From NCBI GenBank assembly GCA_023261405.1, contig JAHFOZ010000015.1, forward strand, positions 1 to 21,309: a stretch of DNA of 21,309 nt, read 5' to 3'. The stretch is from Planctomycetota bacterium. GTDB taxonomy: Bacteria; Planctomycetota; MHYJ01; JACPRB01. Positions 15,498-21,309 of this stretch are shown here, in pieces; positions within the stretch are counted from its first letter, which is position 1, and every line of letters begins with the position of its first letter. The translations under genes and the position numbers were made by a program. The notes beneath the pieces were generated by a model. It was not told where the DNA came from. It saw nothing but the letters and a program-made list of their open reading frames with translations, and did not search any database.

Positions 15498-16748
15498 CTA
15501 CTTCTCCCCGATGCAATACAGGCTCTGCCCGCCGCGGAGGTAGATGCGCGTTCCATCGAAGGCGGGCGCGCTGCCGTGGCCGGCGGGCAGGCGGTTGCGC
15601 CTGAGTTCCTTGTACTGCCGGCAGGGCTCCAGGACGAGCGTGTCGCCCTGGTCATTGAGGACGAAGAGGTGGTTCCCGGCCAGTGCGAGGCTGGGGTACA
15701 GGTTGCCGTCGGCGATGCCGGGGCGGCTGTTGGCGCTGGGGATGTCGAGCTCCCGGCTGGCCAGGATCTTCCCGTCCTTTGAATCGAGGATGCTGAACAT
15801 GCCCTCGTTGGAAATCACGTAGATCAGGCCCTGGTCCCAGACGGCCGAGGCATAGAAGTTCCCTTCGAGTTCCTGTTCCCACACTTTCGTCGCCTGCCAT
15901 TGGTTGGTGGCCACGGCGGAGAATCGCTGCGCGCTCGATCCGGCCTGGATCAGGTAGACCGTGCCGTCCTGGACGATGGGGCTGGCGTATCGCAGGCCTC
16001 CGAGGTCGGTGGCCAGGAGAGCGCCGTCGGAGACGCGGACGACCTGTCCGGAAGCCATGACGGCGACGTCCACTCCCCAGATCCTCGCCGGGATGGGCGT
16101 GCCGTATTGCTCCATGACGGCCTTGTTCTTCCAGACCGGCCGGCCCGTCCCGGCGTCGAGGGCGATCAGGTACGAGAGCGTGACCAGCAGCTTGCCGTCC
16201 ACGAGCACGGGGGAGGCTGCGCGGCCGTACTCGGTAGCGGGATTCAAGTTGTGATGCTGGATCCACTGCCGCTCGCCCTTCAGGTCATAACAGGCGACGA
16301 TGCCGGTGCCGAAGACGGCGTAAACGAAGCGGCCGTCGCTGACGGGGGTGGGGGTGGTGTTGCCGGTGTCCCCGCGCGGCAGCTTTCCCTCGACTTTGTC
16401 CGGCAGGTCGGCGAAGCCGTTGGACCGCTGCCAGAGGATGGTCCCGTCGGCGGCGTCCACGCAGAACAGGAGATCCGGATCGGCGACGAGGAAGATCCGG
16501 CGGCCGGCGACGACGGGCGAGGAGTACTTGTTCGGGCCGATCTTCGTGGTCCAGAGGATGTTCCGGCCGGGGCCCCATTCCAGCGGCGGCGTGGCCTCGG
16601 GGAAGCGTCCCGAGCCGTCGCCGCGAAAGCCCCGGGGTGGCCTGCCGGCCGCGCCCGCCTCCCCGGGCGTTGACGGCGGCGCCTGGGCAGGATTGCCGCA
16701 CGCCGCGAGGAAGGCGAGAACTGCGGCGACAGATCCCGTGCGGGTCAT
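15498..16748 (-). CDS. PQQ-like beta-propeller lipoprotein
   Basis: 416 aa. The N-terminus MTRTGSVAAVLAFLAACGN is a lipoprotein signal with lipobox LAAC and acylated Cys17, followed by a Pro/Gly/Ala-rich spacer to about residue 55. The rest is a repeated beta-propeller of the PQQ-like/BamB type, with blade-end motifs such as 'LFCVDAADGTILWQ', 'IVACYDLKGERQWIQ', 'LIALDAGTGRPVWKNKA' and 'MFSILDSKDGKILAS'. Such blades occur in quinoprotein dehydrogenases and in non-enzymatic scaffolds. I see no clear cofactor-binding evidence, so enzyme activity should not be assumed. Its ATG overlaps the stop of the upstream propeller gene (ATGA, 16745-16748), and hyuA starts 16 bp after its stop, so the three genes are probably co-transcribed. 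Predicted location is anchored to a membrane, facing the periplasm or outside. Confidence 0.88.
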   Translation of the reverse strand: MTRTGSVAAVLAFLAACGNPAQAPPSTPGEAGAAGRPPRGFRGDGSGRFPEATPPLEWGPGRNILWTTKIGPNKYSSPVVAGRRIFLVADPDLLFCVDAADGTILWQRSNGFADLPDKVEGKLPRGDTGNTTPTPVSDGRFVYAVFGTGIVACYDLKGERQWIQHHNLNPATEYGRAASPVLVDGKLLVTLSYLIALDAGTGRPVWKNKAVMEQYGTPIPARIWGVDVAVMASGQVVRVSDGALLATDLGGLRYASPIVQDGTVYLIQAGSSAQRFSAVATNQWQATKVWEQELEGNFYASAVWDQGLIYVISNEGMFSILDSKDGKILASRELDIPSANSRPGIADGNLYPSLALAGNHLFVLNDQGDTLVLEPCRQYKELRRNRLPAGHGSAPAFDGTRIYLRGGQSLYCIGEK

Positions 16749-18181
16749 TTTGCCTTCGGCTCCTTGATGTCGTAGCAGATGATCTCGATGGGCGTCCGGA
16801 CGAACAGCCGGCCCCTCGAGACGACCGGCATGCTCCAGTCCAGCAGCCCCTTCTGGGAATTCTTGCCGATGTTCGTCAGCGTGTGCAGGCCGGTGACGCG
16901 GCCTTTCTGCAGGTAGGCGCCGGCGTTGGCCTCGACCAGGGTCAACCGTTGATGGTCGTGGATGAAGAGCAGGCCGTCGGCGGCGGTGATCGACAACCCC
17001 AGATGGAATCCCTGCTCCTTCCAGCGCAGCTTTCCCGTCTTCAGGTCGCTGCAGCGGAAGGAGAAGTTCTGTTCGCCGGGTTTCGCCCCGATGTCCGAAG
17101 CCTCATCGCGCGCGTCGATGTAGAACCCGTAGATGCAGCCATCCCAGATCACCGGCGGCGTGACGGCCTCATGGATCCCATGATTGGACCAGAGGACCTT
17201 GGGCTTCGGGTCCGGCTGGCTGAAATCGCATTCGACCAGCGACGGGACCCAGCCATTGAGGGAATCGAGGTAGAGATCGGGGCCGACGCGCTTGAGGCCT
17301 CCGCTGGCCCAGGCGGGAGCTTCCTGGGGACCGGAGCATTCCCAATTCCAGACCTGCTTGCCGTCGGCCAGGCGCAGGATCTTCCACTGGCGGTTGCCGT
17401 GGACGACGAGGCAGTCCTCGTCCCTGAACTTGATCGGCAGGCCGCTGCCGGTGATCAGGCCGGGACCGCGGGAGCCCGGCGGGCAGTCTTCCTCGTATTT
17501 CCACGCCACCTTACCCGTGCAGGCGTCGTACGCGAAGAACTGCATCTTGTTGCTGACGTCCGTCTTGGCCCAGGCGGGGATGGCCGGGTTGCCGCCCTGC
17601 CAGTAGAAATACGGGATCTTGTCGCCCAGCGGGACGAGCGATCCGTTGAAGCCTTTCCATTCGAGGTTTCCGGCGCCCTTCAGCGTGCCGTCCAGATACG
17701 GAGACTGTTCCCGGAAGTTCTGTTTCCAGACGATGGCCCCGGTCTTGCGATCGAAGCAGAACGCGTGGCCGAAGGTCCCGATCTCGTACACGTGTTTCTC
17801 GGTGAGGGTGGGGGTGGCCCGGACGCCGAGCTGACCCCAGCCGACGTGCCAGACCGGCGGCACGTCGTAACCGTGGCTCCACTTCTCCTTCCCGGTGTTT
17901 GAATCGATGCACTTCACGGTTTCCCGGGTCTGATTGTCCTCGAGCTGGGCGTAGCAGAGGTCGTCGCCGGCGACGGAAGGGTGATTGGAGCCGGCCGCGA
18001 CGGGGATCCTCCAGAGAACCTTCGGGCCCTCCTTAGGCCATTCCCTCAGCAATCCCTTCTCATCGGAGCTGCAGTTGCCGTTGGGTCCCGCCCAGCGCGG
18101 CCAGTCGCCGACGTCGGGCGGCTTCGTCGAGTCCTGCCCGGCGGCCGCGAGCAACACCGTGAGCGTGCATCGAAGGATCAT
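16745..18181 (-). CDS. Secreted PQQ-like beta-propeller protein
   Basis: 478 aa with a short signal peptide (MILRCTLTVLLAAAGQDS). 'DWPRWAGPNGN' at about residues 26-36 is a variant of the WP..RGP..NG motif that opens many planctomycete-type PQQ-like proteins. Blade motifs include 'VKCIDSNTGKEKWSHGYD', 'AFCFDRKTGAIVWKQNF', 'FFAYDACTGKVAWKYEE', 'WKILRLADGKQVWNWE' and 'FRCSDLKTGKLRWKEQG'. These are consistent with a six- to eight-bladed propeller. GGAG (complement of 18190-18193) lies 8 nt before the ATG. It is the first gene of the presumed propeller-propeller-hyuAB unit and is coupled to the second propeller gene by a 4-bp overlap. The function is unknown: redox enzyme, scaffold, or polysaccharide/protein-binding are all possible. 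Confidence 0.88.
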   Translation of the reverse strand: MILRCTLTVLLAAAGQDSTKPPDVGDWPRWAGPNGNCSSDEKGLLREWPKEGPKVLWRIPVAAGSNHPSVAGDDLCYAQLEDNQTRETVKCIDSNTGKEKWSHGYDVPPVWHVGWGQLGVRATPTLTEKHVYEIGTFGHAFCFDRKTGAIVWKQNFREQSPYLDGTLKGAGNLEWKGFNGSLVPLGDKIPYFYWQGGNPAIPAWAKTDVSNKMQFFAYDACTGKVAWKYEEDCPPGSRGPGLITGSGLPIKFRDEDCLVVHGNRQWKILRLADGKQVWNWECSGPQEAPAWASGGLKRVGPDLYLDSLNGWVPSLVECDFSQPDPKPKVLWSNHGIHEAVTPPVIWDGCIYGFYIDARDEASDIGAKPGEQNFSFRCSDLKTGKLRWKEQGFHLGLSITAADGLLFIHDHQRLTLVEANAGAYLQKGRVTGLHTLTNIGKNSQKGLLDWSMPVVSRGRLFVRTPIEIICYDIKEPKAK

Positions 18182-18282
18182 GCGTGAAGCTCCATTCGTG
18201 TGGAGGCGCAGTCAGGACGTTCGACGTGGGAGATCAAGGCCCCCGAATCCCTGCATGGGTCGGCACGGGGACGGGGACCGGA

Positions 18283-18297
18283 TATCCCAAGGGGATA
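18283..18297. other. Small perfect hairpin in the gap between LamG and propeller genes
   Basis: TATCCC (18283-18288), a 3-nt loop and GGGATA (18292-18297) form a 6-bp stem. It sits 67 bp beyond the end of the LamG-FN3 gene and about 100 bp before the propeller gene, on the path of minus-strand transcription. No T-tract follows on either strand, so it is not a standard terminator. The rest of the 183-bp gap shows only the ribosome-binding site of the propeller gene. Confidence 0.25.
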
Positions 18298-18364
18298 GTC
18301 TACGGCATCCTCGCGAGTCGGGCCATCAGCATCCGGCACGCGAGCCGGAGAGCGTTCGCATCGC

Positions 18365-19420
18365 TCACTTCGCCTGGGGAGGGACCGCGACCTCGTTCGA
18401 GGGGACGCTCTCGCCGCCGGTGTTCACCGCGGTCACGACGTAGTGGCAGGGCGTCTTGTCGTCGGGCCGGGTGTCGGTGTGCGTCGGGGTCCTCAGCAGG
18501 GAAGCCACCGTGGTGTAGCCCTTTCCCGGGGTCGTGGAGCGCTTGACGATGTAGTACGTGGCGGTGCCGGCGGGCGGCGGGGTGGGGGAGGCGGTCCATG
18601 AGAGCGCGACCTGCCGGGGACCTGCGGCCGCCGCCGCGAGGGCCGTCGGGGCCGCGGGAGGGCCTTGGCCACCGGCCAGGTAGACGACCTCGCCCATGGA
18701 GAGGGCGCGGTCGTAGACCCGGACATCGTCGACCTGGCCTGGAAAGAATCCGTGGTAGCCCGCGTGTCCGATGGTCAGCGGATCGGCCGCGGTCCCGGGA
18801 TCGCCGGTCCGCGTGCCGTTGGCCACGAGGGCCCCGTTGACGTAGAGCGCGGCGGCGTTCACGGAGACCGTCAAGACGATGTGAACCCAGGTGTTGATCG
18901 CCGTGCCGGCGGGGCTGTCCAGTTCGAGGACCGACCCGCCGCCCGAGTTGTACATCTGGCACTTGATGCGGCCATCGGCGTCGGGGTATTCCCAGATCCC
19001 GAAGTTCCGCTGCGCCCCGTTCCCCTTGCCCACGATGCGGACCCAGTCCTTGACGGGCGCGGTCTTGCGCTTCCAGAAGGCGACCGTGATGTCCCCGGTG
19101 ATCCGGAGGACCGGGGAGTCGGGGATGGAGACGAACCCGGTCGCCCCGTCGAAGGTGAAGCAGCCTGGGTTCTGGAACTTCGTCACGGGACATTCCGTCG
19201 ATGTCTTGGCCCCCGCAGCATAGGACCCGTGGAAACCGTTCCCCGACGCATCAGCCGCCGCGGTGGGAGTCGCGCCGTCATCGCCTTTCCAGTGTCCCAC
19301 GGGCCCGACCGGCGCCAGGGCGGCGGGGGCCGCCTGGTCCTCGGAACCATGAATCCGGCCCGGTCCGCCCAAAGCCAGGCAGAGCAGGATCCCGAGGCTC
19401 GCCGCTCTCAGTCTCATCAT
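18365..19420 (-). CDS. Secreted LamG-like and fibronectin type III domain protein
   Basis: 351 aa from ATG 19420 (MMRLRAASLGILLCLALGG); the frame is open to 19489 but the signal peptide fixes the start at 19420 or 19417. A LamG/concanavalin A-like jelly roll follows at about residues 40-230. It has the typical 'GHWKGDDG...DASGNGFHGSY' opening, 'FDGATGFVSIPDSPVLRITG', 'TVAFWKR', 'NTWVHIVLTV', 'LYVNGALVANGT' and 'GQVDDVRVYDRALSMGEVV'. An Ala/Pro-rich joint leads to a C-terminal FN3 domain (about 258-348; 'PTALAAAAAGPRQVALSWTA' to 'HYVVTAVNTGGESVPSNEV'). Such proteins usually bind carbohydrate or other surface ligands outside the cell. No catalytic domain or C-terminal sorting signal is seen. 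Upstream is the esterase gene (132-bp gap). The ligand is unknown. Confidence 0.87.
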   Translation of the reverse strand: MMRLRAASLGILLCLALGGPGRIHGSEDQAAPAALAPVGPVGHWKGDDGATPTAAADASGNGFHGSYAAGAKTSTECPVTKFQNPGCFTFDGATGFVSIPDSPVLRITGDITVAFWKRKTAPVKDWVRIVGKGNGAQRNFGIWEYPDADGRIKCQMYNSGGGSVLELDSPAGTAINTWVHIVLTVSVNAAALYVNGALVANGTRTGDPGTAADPLTIGHAGYHGFFPGQVDDVRVYDRALSMGEVVYLAGGQGPPAAPTALAAAAAGPRQVALSWTASPTPPPAGTATYYIVKRSTTPGKGYTTVASLLRTPTHTDTRPDDKTPCHYVVTAVNTGGESVPSNEVAVPPQAK

Positions 19421-19464
19421 GATATCCGAGGGGACTTTACTTCTTCGGGGGATCGGCCGCAAGA

Positions 19465-19470
19465 ATTGTA
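19465..19470 (-). promoter_or_regulatory. Possible -10 element for the LamG-FN3 gene
   Basis: TACAAT on the minus strand, 45 bp upstream of ATG 19420, in the 132-bp gap after the esterase gene. No good -35 hexamer is found at 16-18 bp (TTGCAC lies only 13 bp away), so this is weak. Confidence 0.2.
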
Positions 19471-19552
19471 AGTCGGAGCGGCGGTGCAACTTTGGGGCCC
19501 GTTGGCCGCGGGGGGCGGGTACAGCGGGTCCCGAACTTCTGCGGCTCAGCGC

Positions 19553-20788
19553 TCAGGGGACGCTCACCGTGACGGAGGCGCGGTAAAGAAGATCGCGGTC
19601 CTCGCGGGCGCGCCAGGTCTCCACCACCGTCTCGAGCCTGGGCGGGACCTTGCCCTCGAAGAGCTTCTTCCCCTTCGACGTGATGCGCACCGGCTTGGAG
19701 AGGTCGATCAGCTTCTCGTCGATGTAGAACGTGATCTTTTTCGCGCCCGTGGCCGTGAAGTCGATCGCCTGCCCCTTCGCCACGGCCTTGACGTCGGCCG
19801 GTCCGCCCGCGAACTCCGCGACCCGCACCCAGAAGGACTGAGGCGCGTAGTCGGCGATCGCATGGTGGCGCACCTCGGGCGGGTGGGGCTGCCGCACGCG
19901 CGCCGCGAGCCAGGGGTCGATCCCCTTCCGGAGTTCCGTCCACTGCGGGCGCAGGTCGTGCTTCCCCTTCGGGACCTCGACGTAGGTGCCGGCGAGGCCG
20001 AGCGCCTTCAGGTCGTCGCGCGTCCACCGCTCGGGCCCGACGGGGACGACCTCGTCCGCGTCCCCGTGGATGTAATAGACCGGCAGATGGAAGGCGTTCC
20101 CGAGGATTTTGCGCATCCGCGGGTCACGCCCTCCGGCGAACTCGATCCGCGAAATTCCGCCGCACACCGGGAGGAGCCCGGCGAAGCGGTCGGGGTAGCG
20201 GAGGCCGATGTTCCAGGTCCCGAACCCGCCCATCGACGCGCCGGCGAGGAGGACGCGGTTCTCGTCGATCGCGAAACGCCGCTTGGCGTCCAGCAGGGCG
20301 GCGAACGGGAAGTTCCCCTCGCGGTAGCACCACCAGTGCTTGAAGAGCTGCGCGGTGAAGTCGTGCGAGTCCTCGTTCGGCGCGGCCGCCGGCTCCTTCT
20401 GCGCCGTGGGACAGAGGAGGATGAAATTCCGCTCCTCCGCGAAGTCCTCGAGCAGCTTCTTGGCTTGTTCCCCGTTCCCGCCCAGGCCATGAAGGACGAT
20501 GAGGACACCGGCGGGCTTCTCGGGGGAGTAGCTCTTCGGGACGACGATGCAGTGGTCCGTCTCGCGGCCGAACGCGTCGACCAGGCGCTCTTTGAGTTCT
20601 CCCGGGGTCGAAGGAGGGAGGGGCCGGCCGCGCCGCAGGACCTCCATGAGCCTGGCCGGATCGGCCCCGGCCGCCGCCTTGACCTTCTCGACGGGCGTGG
20701 TCCGGTCGTCGAGGAGCTTCCAGACTTCGGCCTCGTCCGCGGGCGCGGGCCAGGCAAGGAGGAGGAGGAGCGCCGAGCGGAGGACCAT
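19553..20788 (-). CDS. Secreted alpha/beta-hydrolase, esterase/PHB-depolymerase-like
   Basis: 411 aa with a signal peptide (MVLRSALLLLLAWPAPADE). The alpha/beta-hydrolase core spans about residues 78-300. It has the oxyanion strand 'VLIVLHGLGGNGEQ' (about 95-108), nucleophile elbow GASMGG with Ser185, 'HGDADEVVP' placing the acid at Asp245 (241-249), and a probable catalytic His277 in 'VPKGKHDL'. This pattern fits secreted esterases of the feruloyl esterase/polyhydroxybutyrate depolymerase type that cleave ester bonds in polymers. About 110 C-terminal residues ('YAPQSFWVRVAEFAGGPADV' onward, strand-rich) look like an appended beta domain. A GGAGAGGGA-type ribosome-binding site precedes ATG 20788. 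It is followed on the same strand by the LamG-FN3 gene, which could bind the same kind of surface polymer. The substrate is not determinable; the general fold and triad are well supported. Confidence 0.88.
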   Translation of the reverse strand: MVLRSALLLLLAWPAPADEAEVWKLLDDRTTPVEKVKAAAGADPARLMEVLRRGRPLPPSTPGELKERLVDAFGRETDHCIVVPKSYSPEKPAGVLIVLHGLGGNGEQAKKLLEDFAEERNFILLCPTAQKEPAAAPNEDSHDFTAQLFKHWWCYREGNFPFAALLDAKRRFAIDENRVLLAGASMGGFGTWNIGLRYPDRFAGLLPVCGGISRIEFAGGRDPRMRKILGNAFHLPVYYIHGDADEVVPVGPERWTRDDLKALGLAGTYVEVPKGKHDLRPQWTELRKGIDPWLAARVRQPHPPEVRHHAIADYAPQSFWVRVAEFAGGPADVKAVAKGQAIDFTATGAKKITFYIDEKLIDLSKPVRITSKGKKLFEGKVPPRLETVVETWRAREDRDLLYRASVTVSVP

Positions 20789-20857
20789 GAGGATTCCCTC
20801 TCCGATTGCGACAACCGGAGGCGGCCCGGAGGTTCGCCGATTCCTCGGGGTGAGCCC

Positions 20858-20908
20858 GCAAGGATTCCCTGGGTTGTCCCTCAGGCAGGCAAGCTGGGGA
20901 CTCCTTGC
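20858..20908. repeat. Inverted repeat/stem-loop between bactofilin and esterase genes
   Basis: GCAAGGATTCCC (20858-20869) and GGGACTCCTTGC (20897-20908) form a 12-bp stem with one mismatch and a 27-nt loop, starting 11 bp past the bactofilin stop codon. A further direct copy of AGGATTCCCT occurs at 20790-20799 over the esterase ribosome-binding site. No T-tract follows, so it could be an mRNA-stabilising or processing hairpin or a weak terminator rather than a canonical intrinsic terminator. Confidence 0.4.
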
Positions 20909-20918
20909 AGCCGAACGA

Positions 20919-21309
20919 TTACGCCGAGGCGCGGACGGGGGCCGGCATCGCGCAGGGGACGCCGGCTTCGATCTCCGCCAGGAGTTCCCCGGCGCGCGGG
21001 CCCGTCACGATCATGCCCACGAGCTGGGCGCCCTCGACCACCTGGAGCGTCGGGGAGTTCAGGTTCCCGAAGAGCTTGCCCGTCTTCTCCAGGAGCACGG
21101 GCCCCCGGGATTTCACGGGGCCCTTGATCTCGCCCCTCGCCACGACGCCTTCCGCGCGGACCTCCGCGATCAGCGTCCCCTTCCGCCCGACCGTGACGAT
21201 CCCTGCGGTGTACATCTCGATCTTCGCGCAGTACTCGTTGATTTCGAGGTCCTGCGTGGCGATGTTCCGATGGCAACCGGGGCAGGAGGTCGACTTCGTG
21301 ACGTGCGAG
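20919..21309 (-). CDS. Bactofilin-like polymer-forming protein (5' end outside window)
   Basis: The frame enters from the right edge and ends at TAA 20919-20921, so only the last 129 residues are visible. After a Cys-Pro-Gly-Cys knuckle with a following His ('TSCPGCHRN') and one further Cys ('NEYCAKIE'), it shows the hexad-like short-strand repeat of bactofilins: 'GIVTVGRKGTLIAEVRAEGV', 'ARGEIKGPVKSRGPVLLEK', 'GKLFGNLNSPTLQVVEGAQL'. Bactofilins polymerise without nucleotide into a beta-helical filament used in cell shape, stalks or polar scaffolds. The Cys knuckle may be part of a zinc ribbon, possibly linking two bactofilin domains, but the N-terminal part is missing. An internal ATG at 21215 would remove the knuckle; I prefer the frame open to the edge because coding quality continues through it. 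The protein is followed by the esterase gene on the same strand. Confidence 0.8.
   Translation of the reverse strand, partial: SHVTKSTSCPGCHRNIATQDLEINEYCAKIEMYTAGIVTVGRKGTLIAEVRAEGVVARGEIKGPVKSRGPVLLEKTGKLFGNLNSPTLQVVEGAQLVGMIVTGPRAGELLAEIEAGVPCAMPAPVRASA

Noticed and set aside
15498..18181. Calling the propeller proteins BamB or PQQ-dependent alcohol dehydrogenases
   Set aside because: The blades are generic PQQ-like repeats; no cofactor-site residues, adjacent cytochrome or Bam partners were seen, so a specific enzyme or Bam function is not supported.
18300..19193. Minus-strand 297-codon frame over the LamG-FN3 gene
   Set aside because: Out-of-frame shadow; the signal peptide, LamG and FN3 motifs are all in the other frame.

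Overview
This is a high-GC bacterial chromosome segment. The gene repertoire resembles Planctomycetota or a related lineage: an ECF sigma factor paired with a membrane anti-sigma/FecR protein, a VIT-VWA domain protein, secreted PQQ-like propeller proteins with an N-terminal 'DWPRWAGPNGN' motif, a secreted LamG protein, a secreted esterase and a bactofilin. The assignment is an inference from gene content; there is no rRNA or other phylogenetic marker in the window. I saw no tRNA, rRNA, CRISPR array, insertion sequence or phage gene.

Layout. (1) Positions 1-1862, minus strand: a compact operon of a MarR-type regulator, an NmrA-like NAD(P)-binding protein and an O-methyltransferase that runs off the left edge. 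A sigma70-like promoter overlapped by two nested palindromes sits at the start of the MarR gene, which suggests autoregulation. (2) Positions 1859-2154: a divergent intergenic region with one doubtful small minus-strand ORF. (3) Positions 2155-11651, plus strand: a 170-aa ECF sigma factor, coupled by an ATGA overlap to one giant gene of 2995 codons. The giant protein has an anti-sigma-like N-terminus, one membrane segment, FecR-like, VIT and VWA domains, a charged linker, a possible LolA-like module and about 1600 residues of helical/TPR repeats. (4) Positions 11599-18181, minus strand: a tightly packed unit of two exported PQQ-like propeller proteins (4-bp overlap) followed 16 bp later by hydantoinase/5-oxoprolinase. 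The latter looks like a single-chain HyuA-HyuB protein split by a +1 frame change near 13450-13500. Its 3' end overlaps the 3' end of the giant gene by 53 bp, tail to tail. (5) Positions 18365-20788, minus strand: a secreted LamG-FN3 protein and a secreted alpha/beta-hydrolase esterase. (6) Right edge: a bactofilin with a Cys-Pro-Gly-Cys knuckle, truncated at its 5' end.

The most distinctive system is the sigma/giant-protein pair. The sigma factor would be held at the membrane by the N-terminus of its coupled partner, whose approximately 2900-residue outer portion could sense cell-envelope or protein-binding events through an intact MIDAS-bearing VWA domain and the solenoid. The domain calls come from motifs read by eye; the signalling mechanism is inferred.
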